A stretch of DNA of 64,000 nt from Pelomonas sp. Root1444 (GTDB lineage: Bacteria > Pseudomonadota > Gammaproteobacteria > Burkholderiales > Burkholderiaceae_C): contig NZ_LMFP01000007.1 of the NCBI RefSeq assembly GCF_001426885.1, forward strand, positions 30,396-94,395. The letters run 5' to 3'. Every line of letters starts with the position of its first letter. The stretch's first letter is position 1. Below are positions 16,695-25,043 of this stretch, piece after piece. The position numbers and the translations under genes were made by a program. The notes under the pieces were generated by a model that worked only from the letters and a program-made list of their open reading frames with translations, made no database searches and was not told the origin of the DNA.

Positions 16695-16712
16695 TGTAAT
16701 CGTTCGATTACA
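16695..16712 (+). promoter_or_regulatory. Palindromic operator of the HigBA-like module
   Basis: Perfect inverted repeat TGTAATCG TT CGATTACA, ending 8 bp before the toxin ATG. Its place and symmetry fit the autoregulatory site bound by the HTH antitoxin or its complex with the toxin; ATTACATTTATG directly downstream is the AT-rich promoter side. Confidence 0.7.
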
Positions 16713-16720
16713 TTTATGCC

Positions 16721-17020
16721 ATGAGCTTCACCGTCCGCCAGCTCAACGAGTTCTCTGACTGGCTTCAAGGCCTGAAAGACGGCCTCGTTCGGGTGCGCCT
16801 CGTCAAAAGGCTGCGCAAGGCGCAGCTGGGCAACCTGGGCGATGTGGAAGCCGTGGGCGACGGCGTGTACGAGATGCGCGAGCACTTCGGCCCCGGCTGG
16901 CGCATGTACTACGTCCAGCGCGGCGACGCGCTGATCGTGATGCTGGGGGGCGGCGACAAGTCCACGCAGCAGGCCGACATCCGCAAGGCCATCCGGTTGG
17001 CCCAGTCTTTGGAGGATTGA
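16721..17020 (+). CDS. RelE/HigB-like addiction-module killer protein
   Basis: Toxin of 99 aa of the phage-derived Gp49-like/HigB family (PF05973). Typical segments are the start VRQLNEFSDWLQGLKD, the central GDVEAVGDGVYEMREHFGPGWRMYY and the late LGGGDKSTQQADIRKA, where the conserved Lys-Ser/Thr and Arg residues sit. These toxins cleave mRNA on the ribosome. The order toxin then antitoxin, 3 bp apart, is the HigBA arrangement. The promoter-proximal palindrome at 16695-16712 indicates autoregulation. The gene appears intact. Confidence 0.92.
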   Translation: MSFTVRQLNEFSDWLQGLKDGLVRVRLVKRLRKAQLGNLGDVEAVGDGVYEMREHFGPGWRMYYVQRGDALIVMLGGGDKSTQQADIRKAIRLAQSLED

Positions 17021-17023
17021 ACG

Positions 17024-17332
17024 ATGACCCGCAAGACCCACGTCTCCGAACTGCCTGAGTTCGATGCGGCCGAGTACCTGAACAGCGAGCAGGACGTCGC
17101 CGCCTACCTGACCACCGTGCTGGAGGAGGGCGATCCGGCGCTGCTGGCCGCCGCGCTGGGCGACATCGCCCGCGCCCGCGGCATGACGCAAGTGGCGAAG
17201 GACTCGGGCATCACACGGGAAGCCCTCTACAAGGCACTGCGCCCCGGCAGCGAGCCACGCTTCGACACGGTGAGCCGCGTCTGCGCGGCCCTGGGCGTGC
17301 GGCTGGTGGCCCAGCCTATCCACCCGGCCTGA
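17024..17332 (+). CDS. HigA-like HTH antitoxin (addiction module antidote)
   Basis: Antidote of 102 aa for the preceding toxin. The N-terminus (SELPEFDAAEYLNSEQDVAAYL) binds the toxin in the family, and the C-terminal XRE-type HTH is seen as GDIARARGMTQVAKDSGITREALYKAL (about residues 48-74) ending with VCAALGVRL. It should bind the palindrome upstream of the pair. Its stop codon lies at the left junction of the 157-bp palindromic element that separates it from pbpC. Confidence 0.92.
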   Translation: MTRKTHVSELPEFDAAEYLNSEQDVAAYLTTVLEEGDPALLAAALGDIARARGMTQVAKDSGITREALYKALRPGSEPRFDTVSRVCAALGVRLVAQPIHPA

Positions 17333-17333
17333 G

Positions 17334-17490
17334 AGGTTGAGAGGCTTTCACCCATGCCCGCCCTGCACGCCAAAACGCCGCCGCTCGTCGTTGCAAATGC
17401 TCGCCATAGCCCGAGCTATGGTTGTGCTTTGCGCCTAGATCGGCAGCGTTTTGACGCGCCTTTCGGGCACGGCCGAAAACCTCTCAACCT
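17334..17490 (+). mobile_element. MITE-like palindromic element between the antitoxin gene and pbpC
   Basis: 157-bp element bounded by perfect 11-bp terminal inverted repeats AGGTTGAGAGG / CCTCTCAACCT and flanked on both sides by the 5-mer CTGAG (17329-17333 and 17491-17495), like a target-site duplication. The two halves pair almost throughout: about 54 of 77 positions match, including AAAACGCYGCCG arms and a central hairpin CCATAGC-CCGA-GCTATGG. It has no coding capacity. A non-autonomous transposable element or a large structured RNA are both possible. Its right end stops at the pbpC start codon, so it has probably replaced that gene's leader. Confidence 0.65.
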
Positions 17491-17494
17491 CTGA

Positions 17495-19945
17495 GTGAAC
17501 AGCACCGAGTCGGCGCGGGCGCCTGGGGCCTTGCGGTGGCGCCGCTTCGAGCTCGCCCTCGCCGCGCTGCTGCTGGCGGTCCTCATCGCCGATTTCGCCT
17601 TCCCCCTCCTCCAGCCCACGGCCACCTCCCCCACGCTGACAGTGCTGGCTGCCGACGGCACGCCGCTGCGCAGCTGGGCCAGCGACGACGGCGCGCAGCG
17701 CCACCCGACCACGCCCGAGGCCGTGTCGCCGCGCTACCTGCAGGCGCTGCTGCACTACGAGGACCGCTGGTTCTACTGGCACCCCGGCATCAACCCCGCG
17801 GCGCTGGCGCGCGCCGCGTGGCAGTGGGCGCGGCACGGCCGCATCGTGTCGGGCGGGTCCACGTTGACGATGCAGGTCGCGCGCCTCGTCGACGACCGGG
17901 CCACGGGCCGCACCCTCCCCGCCAAGCTGCGCCAGATCGCCCGCGCGCTGCAGCTGGAGCTCCACCTCAGCAAGCACGAGATCCTGTCGCTGTACCTGAA
18001 CCTCGCGCCCATGGGCGGGCCGCTGGAGGGCGTGGAGACGGCCAGCCGCGCCTACCTCGGCAAGGGCGCGGCTGAGCTGTCGCAGGCCGAGGCCGCGCTG
18101 CTCGTCGCGCTGCCGCAGTCGCCCACCCGGCTGCGCCCCGACCGCGCCGTGGCCGCCGCGCAGGCCGCACGCGACAAGGTGCTGACGCGCATGCAGACGC
18201 TCGGCGTCTGGAGCGCGGCGGACGTGGCCGACGCCAAGCTGGAGCGCGTCTTCGCCCCGCCGCTGCGTGCGCGCTGGCTGGCGCCGCTGGCGGCCGAGCG
18301 CCTGCGCCAGCAGGCCCGCCGAGAAGGCCAGAACGAAGCCGTGATCCAGACCACGCTGGACGCCGGCCTGCAGGCCCGGCTGGAGCAGCTGCTGACCGAC
18401 CGACTGAACACGCTGCCCGATGCCGCCTCCATGGCCGCGCTGGTGGTCGACAACCGCACGCTGGCGGTGCGCGGCTATGCGGGCTCGGCGGACTTCACCG
18501 ATGCCAAGCGCGGCGCGCATGTGGACATGGTGCGCGCCCACCGCTCGCCGGGCTCCACGCTCAAGCCCTTCCTGTACGCGATGGCGCTGGACGAGGGACT
18601 GATCCATTCCGAGAGCCTGCTGATCGACGCGCCGCAGAACTTCGGCGGCTATGCGCCGGGCAACTTCCAGGCCGATTTCTCCGGCCCGGTCAGCGTGGCC
18701 GAGGCGCTGCAGCGCTCGCTCAACGTGCCCGCCGTGGACCTGCTGGAGCGCCTGGGCCCCGAGCGCTTCGCCGGCCGGCTGCGCCACGCCGGGCTGCGGC
18801 TGCGCATGCCGGCCAACGCGTCGCCCAACCTCAGCCTCATCCTGGGCGGCGGCAGCACGTCGCTGGAGGAACTCGTCGGCGCCTACACGGCGCTGGCCCG
18901 CGGCGGCCTGGCGGCCAGGCCGCGGCTCACGCCGGCCGGGCCCGTCACCGAGGCGCGGCTGATGAGCGAAGGCGCCGCCTTCATCGTGCGCGAGATCCTG
19001 GAGAACGGCGGCCGCCCCGGCAGCCCCTTCCGCGAGGGCAACCAGCGCATCGCGTGGAAGACCGGCACGTCGTTCGGCTTCCGCGACGCCTGGGCGCTGG
19101 GCGTGACGGACCGCTACACCTTCGGCGTGTGGATAGGCCGGCCCGACGGCACGCCCAACCCCGGCCACTTCGGCGCCAACTCGGCCGCGCCGCTGCTGCG
19201 CGACCTGGCCGCGGCGCTCGGCCCCGACGAAGCCCGGCAACAGCTGGCCCCACGCCACCAGCCCGCCAGCGTCGGCGCCCAGGCCATCTGCTGGCCGCTG
19301 GGCACGGCCGAGGCCGCCACCCCGCCCGCGCACTGCCTGCAGCGCCGCACCGCCTGGACGCTGGACGGCGCCGTGCCGCCGACGCTGCCCGACCGCCTGC
19401 GCCCGGGCGGGCTGGTCGAAGCCGCCTGGACCGATGGGCTGCAGCGTGTGCGCCCCGACTGCGCCGCGAGCGCCAGCCGCCACGACATCGCGCGCTGGCC
19501 CACGCTGCTGCAGCCCTTCCTCGACCCCGCCCAGCGCGACCCCGTCGACCTGCTGCCCTGGCGCCCCGGCTGCGCGCCGGCGTCGCCGCAGGGCGCGGCG
19601 CTGCGCATCGTCGGGCTGGAGCCCGGCAGCGTGCTGCGCCCCACGCCGGGGCAGGCCAGCATCGGCCTGCGGCTGCAGGCCGTCGGCGCGCAGCAGGGCG
19701 TGCACTGGCTGCTGGACGGCCAGCTCGTCGGCAGCAGCGAGGCGGGCGGCGCGGTGCAGACGCTGACGCTGCGCCAGGCCGGCGCCCACACGCTGACCGC
19801 CATGGACGGCCGCGGCCGCTGGGCCCGCGTGGGCTTCGAGGTGCAGGCGCTGCCGGCGCGCACGCCCGGCGCGGCGGGCGCCCAGGCGAGCAAAACTGCC
19901 GCGGCGGCGGCCAAGTCGGGCGCAAGCCCTGCCACTCTTCGTTAA
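17495..19945 (+). CDS. pbpC: Penicillin-binding protein 1C (bifunctional class A PBP)
   Basis: Peptidoglycan glycosyltransferase/transpeptidase of 816 aa, anchored by one helix at residues 23-42. The glycosyltransferase domain (about 60-225) has EDRWFYWHPGINP and GGSTLTMQ. The transpeptidase domain has Ser354 in SPGSTLKPF (SxxK), RSLN (SxN) and WKTGTSFGFRD (KTG). The C-terminal about 90 residues form the BiPBP_C domain of PBP1C proteins. The GTG start directly follows the palindromic element, with no good Shine-Dalgarno visible, so the true start could differ slightly. In related genomes it is next to the alpha-2-macroglobulin gene, with which it is thought to repair damaged envelope. Confidence 0.95.
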   Translation: MNSTESARAPGALRWRRFELALAALLLAVLIADFAFPLLQPTATSPTLTVLAADGTPLRSWASDDGAQRHPTTPEAVSPRYLQALLHYEDRWFYWHPGINPAALARAAWQWARHGRIVSGGSTLTMQVARLVDDRATGRTLPAKLRQIARALQLELHLSKHEILSLYLNLAPMGGPLEGVETASRAYLGKGAAELSQAEAALLVALPQSPTRLRPDRAVAAAQAARDKVLTRMQTLGVWSAADVADAKLERVFAPPLRARWLAPLAAERLRQQARREGQNEAVIQTTLDAGLQARLEQLLTDRLNTLPDAASMAALVVDNRTLAVRGYAGSADFTDAKRGAHVDMVRAHRSPGSTLKPFLYAMALDEGLIHSESLLIDAPQNFGGYAPGNFQADFSGPVSVAEALQRSLNVPAVDLLERLGPERFAGRLRHAGLRLRMPANASPNLSLILGGGSTSLEELVGAYTALARGGLAARPRLTPAGPVTEARLMSEGAAFIVREILENGGRPGSPFREGNQRIAWKTGTSFGFRDAWALGVTDRYTFGVWIGRPDGTPNPGHFGANSAAPLLRDLAAALGPDEARQQLAPRHQPASVGAQAICWPLGTAEAATPPAHCLQRRTAWTLDGAVPPTLPDRLRPGGLVEAAWTDGLQRVRPDCAASASRHDIARWPTLLQPFLDPAQRDPVDLLPWRPGCAPASPQGAALRIVGLEPGSVLRPTPGQASIGLRLQAVGAQQGVHWLLDGQLVGSSEAGGAVQTLTLRQAGAHTLTAMDGRGRWARVGFEVQALPARTPGAAGAQASKTAAAAAKSGASPATLR

Positions 19946-19983
19946 GCTGGGAGCTTCCGGCCCCATGGTGAGCCCCCCTGACG

Positions 19984-21141
19984 ATGAATGAGCAGTTGAT
20001 CTGGATCCTGGCCGCGGCGGTTGCAGCGGTGGTGGTGTTGCTGTGGCTGAGCCGTCGGCGCCAGCAGCGTGCGCGGGACGCGGTCGCCCACCGCGAGGCC
20101 CAGCGCGCGGCGCTGGAGCAGGCCGAGCATGTGGCACGGGCGCAGCGGCTGGCCAACGGCCAGGACGAGCGCGCTGCGCAAGACCCGGTGCTGCGCGAGA
20201 TTGAGGACGGCCTGGCCCAGCGCCTGGCCGAGCAGCGCGCCGAGGCCGACGCCGTGGAAGCCCAACGCGAGCGCGCCGACCGCGACGAAGCGGCCCAGCG
20301 TGAAGCCCGCGCACAGGCCGCCCGCGAGGCTGCCGAAGCCCGCCGGCTGGCCGAGGAACGCGATGCCGCCGAGCGCCTGGCGGCCGAACAACGGGCGCGC
20401 GAGGCATCCGCCGCCGCCCAGGCACGCGCCGAAGCCGAACGCCGTGCCCGCGAACAGGCCGAGCGGGAGGCCGCGACCGCGCAACGCCAGGCCGCCGAAG
20501 CCGAAGCCGCACGCCTGGCTGCAGAAACCGAGGCCCGCGAACGCGCCGAGCGCGCCGCCGCCGAACTGGCCGAGGCCGCGCGCCGCGCCGAAGCGGCACG
20601 GGCCCGCGAGGAGGCCGAACGCCTCGCCCGTGAGCAGGCCGAGCACGAAGCCGCCATCCAGGCCGCCCATGCTGCCGAAGTCGCCCGCCTGGCCGCTGAA
20701 GCCCAAGCCCGGGCAGAGGCCGCCGCGCGCGCCGCGCCGCCGCCCACCCGCGAGCTGCGTGCTGACGAGACCCTCATCGTCGTGGCCGACGACTCCAAGA
20801 TCGTGCGTGTCAAGCTCAGCCGGCTGCTGGCCGCGCAGGGCTACCGCGTCGCGCTGGCCGACAGCGGCGAGCAGGCGCTGGCGCTGATGGCCGCCGAGCA
20901 GCCGCACGTGCTGATCACCGACGTCGAAATGCCCGGCATCGACGGCTTCGAGCTGACCCGCCAGGTGCGCGCCGCGCCGGCGACGGCCGCGCTGCCGGTG
21001 CTGATGATCACGTCCTCCGACGACAAGCACGAGGCCGCCGCCGCCGCGGGCGTCTCACAGCTGCTGGGCAAGCCGTTCTCGGAGGAGGCATTGCTCGCCG
21101 GCATCGAGCGCGCCCGGCTGGCCGTGCGTGTGCCGGCCTGA
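19984..21141 (+). CDS. Membrane-anchored coiled-coil protein with a C-terminal receiver domain
   Basis: Protein of 385 aa with an unusual order: one N-terminal membrane helix (residues 5-23), about 230 residues of Ala/Glu/Arg-rich coiled coil (TolA-like EAERRAREQAE repeats), then a CheY-like receiver from about 257. The receiver is complete: acidic pair VADDS, phosphoacceptor Asp313 in ITDVEMPGIDG, Ser/Thr in ITSSDD and Lys in LGKPF. No output domain follows. No partner kinase is adjacent; the next gene is a chemotaxis receptor. It follows pbpC by 38 bp and could be an envelope-tethered phospho-switch. The coiled coil uses low-complexity codons. Confidence 0.8.
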   Translation: MNEQLIWILAAAVAAVVVLLWLSRRRQQRARDAVAHREAQRAALEQAEHVARAQRLANGQDERAAQDPVLREIEDGLAQRLAEQRAEADAVEAQRERADRDEAAQREARAQAAREAAEARRLAEERDAAERLAAEQRAREASAAAQARAEAERRAREQAEREAATAQRQAAEAEAARLAAETEARERAERAAAELAEAARRAEAARAREEAERLAREQAEHEAAIQAAHAAEVARLAAEAQARAEAAARAAPPPTRELRADETLIVVADDSKIVRVKLSRLLAAQGYRVALADSGEQALALMAAEQPHVLITDVEMPGIDGFELTRQVRAAPATAALPVLMITSSDDKHEAAAAAGVSQLLGKPFSEEALLAGIERARLAVRVPA

Positions 21142-21459
21142 TGAAGCGCTGAGCGCGCTGATGCTGCTGCGCCGCTCGGATCGCTGATAGCCCCGTCGAG
21201 ACGGCCCTTCACGCCTGCCTGAGGACGCCGCTCCTCGCGCCTTCTCGTGCTCGACCGACGCGAACACCGCCAGGCCCGAACGCCGGGAGGGTTGCGTCCG
21301 ACGGCAGGCGACGGGGTTCGTCGTCGTTGAAGCCCGGCGTGCAAAGTCCACGGAACCTTGCTGGAGGAAAGGGTTCTTCATCCCGGATGCGTCTGCCACT
21401 TCGCTGCCGCAGGCTTAAGCTATTTATTACCGACCCCAGTCATAAATACTTAAATAGGC
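21142..21459 (+). other. Intergenic region upstream of the chemotaxis receptor (318 bp)
   Basis: No convincing gene is seen in this gap. The first 250 bp are GC-rich without clear signals. The last 45 bp (about 21415-21459) become AT-rich (TTAAGCTATTTATTACC, CATAAATACTTAAATAG), probably the promoter and leader of the chemotaxis gene. A flagellar sigma-28 promoter was looked for and not found at acceptable spacing. Confidence 0.4.
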
Positions 21460-23058
21460 ATGCAAATGGGCGCTTTGACGATCAGAAAGCAGTTGACGAT
21501 GGCTTTCGGCGCCCTGACGGTGCTGGTGCTGATCGTCACGGGCCTCGGGCTGCGCAGCCTTGGCACGGCCAACGACCGGTTCTCGAACCACATCGCCGGC
21601 GCCGCCGAGCGCGAGAGCCTGGCGACCGACGTCCGCGGCATGGCGGACCGGCGCGCCATCGCCGTGCGGGACATGGTGCTCGTCAGCAAGGCTGCCGATC
21701 GCGAGGCGGCCAAGACGATGGCCGTGAAGGGCCACGAAGAACTCACCGCCAGCCTCAAGGCGCTCAAGGAGGCGGTTGCACACGGCACCGACGCCACCGA
21801 GCGTGACCGGGCGCTGGTGGAAAAGATCGACAAGGTCGAGGCCCAGTACGGCCCGATCGCCGTGGCCATCGTCGAGCTGGCGGCGGCAGGACGGAACGAG
21901 GACGCCATCCAGAAGATGAACGCCGAGTGCCGCCCCTTGCTCGCGGCCTTGCTCGCGGCGACGCGGGAGTACATCGGCTACAGCAAGGAGCAGTCCCGGC
22001 TGGACGTGCAAGAGGCCGGCACGTCGTATGCAACGCAGCGCGCGACGATGCTGGCGCTCAGCGTGTTCGCGGTCACGGCGGCCGCGGTGCTCGGCTGGTT
22101 CATCACGCGCCGCCTGGTGAGGTCGCTCGGCGCTGAACCGGCAGACCTCGGCAACGCCGCACAGCGCGTGGCCGAGGGCGACCTCAGCACCGTGCGCGGT
22201 GCCGACCGGGCGCCGGCCGGCAGCGTGCTGGCGTCGATGGGCCGCATGCAGCAGCAGCTCGTCGCCCTGATCACCCAGGTTCGGACTTCCTCGGAGAGCA
22301 TCGCGACCGCCAGCGCGCAGATCGCCCAGGGCAACGGCGACCTCTCCAGCCGCACCGAAGAACAGGCCTCCGCGCTGGAGGAAACCGCGGCCTCCATGGA
22401 AGAACTCAGTTCAACCGTCGGGCAGAACGCCGCCAACGCCCGCGAAGCCAATCAGCTGGCCCAGAGCGCCAGCGCGGTGGCAGTCAAGGGCGGCGACGTG
22501 GTGGGCCAGGTCGTCGAGACCATGAAGGGGATCAACGACAGTTCCAGGAAGATCGCCGACATCATCGGCGTCATCGATGGCATCGCCTTCCAGACCAACA
22601 TCCTTGCGCTGAACGCCGCCGTGGAGGCGGCCCGTGCCGGTGAGCAAGGGCGGGGCTTCGCCGTCGTGGCGTCGGAGGTCCGCAACCTGGCGGGCCGGTC
22701 CGCGGAGGCCGCGAAGGAAATCAAGCACCTCATCGGCGCCAGCGTCGAGCGGGTCGAGCAGGGCACCACGCTCGTCGACCAGGCCGGCGCGACGATGTCC
22801 GAAGTGGTCGATGCCATCCAGCGCGTGACCGCCATCATGGGCGAGATCAGCGCCGCCAGCGCCGAGCAGAGCGCCGGCGTGAGCCAGGTGGGCGAAGCCG
22901 TGACGCAGATGGACAAGGCGACCCAGCAGAACGCCGCCCTCGTCGAGGAAAGCGCGGCCGCCGCCGAAAGCATGAAGGTTCAGGCGCAGCAACTGGTGGA
23001 AGCCGTGGCGGCGTTCAAGCTCGCCCGTCGCAGCGGCGACATCGCCAATGCGTTCTGA
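21460..23058 (+). CDS. Methyl-accepting chemotaxis protein
   Basis: Transmembrane chemoreceptor of 532 aa. TM1 is at about residues 14-34, followed by a four-helix-bundle periplasmic sensor of the Tar type, TM2 at about 192-212, a HAMP region to about 265, then the kinase-control domain. The hairpin tip [21 protein letters not shown] (split around residue 375) is perfectly conserved. Methylation helices contain [20 protein letters not shown] and [15 protein letters not shown]. The ligand is unknown. No che genes are nearby, so it is an orphan receptor feeding a distant pathway. There is no C-terminal CheR-docking pentapeptide. An ATG at 21466 is an alternative start. Confidence 0.93.
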   Translation: MQMGALTIRKQLTMAFGALTVLVLIVTGLGLRSLGTANDRFSNHIAGAAERESLATDVRGMADRRAIAVRDMVLVSKAADREAAKTMAVKGHEELTASLKALKEAVAHGTDATERDRALVEKIDKVEAQYGPIAVAIVELAAAGRNEDAIQKMNAECRPLLAALLAATREYIGYSKEQSRLDVQEAGTSYATQRATMLALSVFAVTAAAVLGWFITRRLVRSLGAEPADLGNAAQRVAEGDLSTVRGADRAPAGSVLASMGRMQQQLVALITQVRTSSESIATASAQIAQGNGDLSSRTEEQASALEETAASMEELSSTVGQNAANAREANQLAQSASAVAVKGGDVVGQVVETMKGINDSSRKIADIIGVIDGIAFQTNILALNAAVEAARAGEQGRGFAVVASEVRNLAGRSAEAAKEIKHLIGASVERVEQGTTLVDQAGATMSEVVDAIQRVTAIMGEISAASAEQSAGVSQVGEAVTQMDKATQQNAALVEESAAAAESMKVQAQQLVEAVAAFKLARRSGDIANAF

Positions 23059-23112
23059 ACCCCCAGCCGCCGACCACATCGGGCGCGTGCGCAGGGCGGC
23101 ACGCGTGCCGGC

Positions 23113-23469
23113 TTAAGCCGACGCCTTCTGCACCTCGCGCGCCCAGCGCGGCGCCCATTTCAGCAACGGCTCGATGGCCGCCAGCAGCGCGCGCCCCTGC
23201 GGCGCCAGGCGGTAGCCACTGCCGGCGTCGTGCGCCACGAGCAGGGCTTCGCGCAGCTCGGCCAGGCGCTGGTTCAGCACCGAGGCCGACACGTCGCCGC
23301 AGGCCGCTTGCAGTGCGCGGAAGTTCAGGCTCGCGTCCTCGCCGCGCAGCTCCCACAGGATGCGCAGCGTCCAGCGGCGGTTGAACAGCTCCAGCGCCGC
23401 GTTGAGGGCGTCCTTGCCGGAGGCGGGCGCATCGGCCGCGGCCAGCCGTGCGAGGCGTTTTGTCGTCAT
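23113..23469 (-). CDS. HxlR-family transcriptional regulator
   Basis: Winged-helix DNA-binding protein of 118 aa. The HxlR core is clear: ALELFNRRWTLRILWELRGED near residues 25-45, NFRALQAACGDVSASVLNQRLAEL for the recognition helix and GYRLAPQGRALL for the wing. It is divergent from the carboxymuconolactone decarboxylase-like gene at 23534 with 64 bp between starts, so it very likely controls that gene and itself. HxlR proteins often sense reactive electrophiles or quinones, often through a cysteine (one, Cys62 or near, is present here). Confidence 0.85.
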   Translation of the reverse strand: MTTKRLARLAAADAPASGKDALNAALELFNRRWTLRILWELRGEDASLNFRALQAACGDVSASVLNQRLAELREALLVAHDAGSGYRLAPQGRALLAAIEPLLKWAPRWAREVQKASA

Positions 23470-23533
23470 GCTTTGATTTTAGAAGCAGTTGGCGCTAGAG
23501 TGCGCCCCACCGCAACGCTTCTGAATCCGAAGC

Positions 23534-24094
23534 ATGAACACTGCCCCTTCACCCCGCATCGCGCCGCAATCGCAACCCCTTCCCGCCGACGTGGCCGAAC
23601 GCATGGACCGGCTGGTGCCGCCGGGCATGCCGCCGCCGCAAATCTTCCTGACCGTGGCCCGCCACGCCGAGCTCTTCAAGGAGATGGTGGACAGCGGCTT
23701 CCTCGGCCCCACCGGCTTGGCGGACCACAAGCGCCTGGCGCCTGCGCTGCGCGAGGCCATCGTCCTGCGCACCTGCAGCGCCGCGCGCTGCGACTACGAG
23801 TTCAACCTGCACGAGCAGACGATCTCGCGGCGCATGGGCCTGTCCAGCGCGCAGATCGGCGACCTGCGCGAGCCAGCACCCGACGCGGCGCTGTGGGCGC
23901 CCGACCTGCTGGCCGTCTTCCGGCTCGTCGACGGCCTCGTCAAGCGGCTGGACGTGGATGACGCGACCTGGACCGCGTTGCGTGAGCACTTCGACGAGAC
24001 AGCGCTGCTGGAGATCACGCAGCTCGTGGGCCACTACACGGGCGTCGCCATGCTGGCTGCGCTGGCCCGGCCGGCGCTGGACCGGTATCGGTAG
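23534..24094 (+). CDS. Carboxymuconolactone decarboxylase-family protein (AhpD-like)
   Basis: All-helical protein of 186 aa. It shows the CMD/AhpD core: RHAELFKEMVDSGFLG, LREAIVLRTCSAARCDYEFNLHE (residues about 72-94) and LLEITQLVGHYTGVAM. Two cysteines are present, but spaced Cys-x4-Cys instead of the CxxC of true AhpD peroxidase partners, with the following Glu and His preserved, so it may be a hydrolase or decarboxylase-like member rather than a disulfide reductase. Divergent from the HxlR regulator, which probably controls it in response to an oxidant or aromatic compound. Confidence 0.82.
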   Translation: MNTAPSPRIAPQSQPLPADVAERMDRLVPPGMPPPQIFLTVARHAELFKEMVDSGFLGPTGLADHKRLAPALREAIVLRTCSAARCDYEFNLHEQTISRRMGLSSAQIGDLREPAPDAALWAPDLLAVFRLVDGLVKRLDVDDATWTALREHFDETALLEITQLVGHYTGVAMLAALARPALDRYR

Positions 24095-24119
24095 GGAACG
24101 AACGGCCTGGAAGCGCGTG

Positions 24120-24971
24120 TCAGAACGGCGCCGGGTCGGGCGACGGCAAGCGCGCGCGAAGCGCCGCCAGCTCCTGCCGCAGCGCCGCGTTCTCGCTCTC
24201 GAGCGTCGCAACACGCTGGCGCAGCGCTTCCAACGTGGCCTGCGGTTCGGGCGCCGCGGCGGCCACGGCCCCATCCTCCGCCGTGGCGCCGTCGTCCACG
24301 GCCGGGCTGGGCGCCGCCGACTTGCGCCTGGCCTCGCGCACGCGCTTGGCCGCCTGCTTGAGCTCCTGGGCACCGGCGGCCGCGGCGGCGGCCTGCTCCT
24401 CGGCGGGCAATGTGGCGACCGCCGCGGCCGCGTTGATCGACACGGCGCCGGCCTTCACCGCCGCCACCAGCCCAGGCGCGCCTTGCTTCTGGATCTTCTC
24501 GATCAGCACGACCTGGCTGCTGCTCAGCCGCGCGGCCTTGGCCAGCGCCTCGCGCGTTTGCAGCGCGTCCTGCGCGGCGGCCGCCTGCTTCTCAGCGGGC
24601 GCTTCGGCGGCCGGTGCCGGGGCCTGTGCAGCGGTGCCGCGGGCGCGGCGCTCGGCCACGATCTCGCGCTTGCGCAGCGCGAGCACGCCGCGCTGGAAGT
24701 CCGAGATGCTGCGCCGGCCGAGGTGCTGGTCGATCATCCACAGGTGCACGTCCTCGATGGACTTGAAGCGCGTGTTCTGCACCGTCTGGAAGCTCAGCCC
24801 GTGCTTGCGGCAGATGCCATAGCGGTTGTGCCCGTCCACCAGCACGTTGCCCCACAGCACCAGCGCGTCGCGGCAGCCCTCGGCCAGCAGGCTGCGCTCC
24901 AGCGCCTCGTGCTCCTCCACCGTCAGCGGGTCGATGTAGGCCTTGAGTTCTTCGTTGACGACGATGTCCAT
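24120..24971 (-). CDS. ParB/Srx-like N-terminal domain protein
   Basis: Protein of 283 aa. The N-terminus has the ParB-like fold: ELKAYIDPLTVEEHEALERSL, then LWGNVLVDGHNRYGICRKHGL, where GHNR corresponds to the CTP-binding GERR-type motif. A helix-turn-helix-like region follows (ALAKAARLSSSQVVLIEKI, about 145-165), then an Ala-rich linker and a C-terminal leucine-zipper-like coil (LRQRVATLESENAALRQEL). It is a chromosomal orphan without ParA. The frame is open to 25685, but MDIVVNEELKAY is the natural start. The role is probably DNA-binding or nucleotide-dependent regulation. Confidence 0.72.
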   Translation of the reverse strand: MDIVVNEELKAYIDPLTVEEHEALERSLLAEGCRDALVLWGNVLVDGHNRYGICRKHGLSFQTVQNTRFKSIEDVHLWMIDQHLGRRSISDFQRGVLALRKREIVAERRARGTAAQAPAPAAEAPAEKQAAAAQDALQTREALAKAARLSSSQVVLIEKIQKQGAPGLVAAVKAGAVSINAAAAVATLPAEEQAAAAAAGAQELKQAAKRVREARRKSAAPSPAVDDGATAEDGAVAAAAPEPQATLEALRQRVATLESENAALRQELAALRARLPSPDPAPF

Positions 24972-25043
24972 GAGGCCGGCTGCGCGCGTGCAGGCAAAAA
25001 GGGGGCGGATTCTAGAGAAGGCGCCAACCGACAATCGCGCCCC

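Noticed and set aside
17435-20599. Open frame of 1054 codons antisense to pbpC
   Set aside because: Shadow of pbpC and the receiver-domain gene; no domain or start signal, and the sense PBP motifs are complete.
21415-21459. Sigma-28 (flagellar) promoter before the chemotaxis receptor
   Set aside because: TTAAGCTAT and ACCGACC are present but the spacing is far too short for the TAAA-N15-GCCGATAA form.
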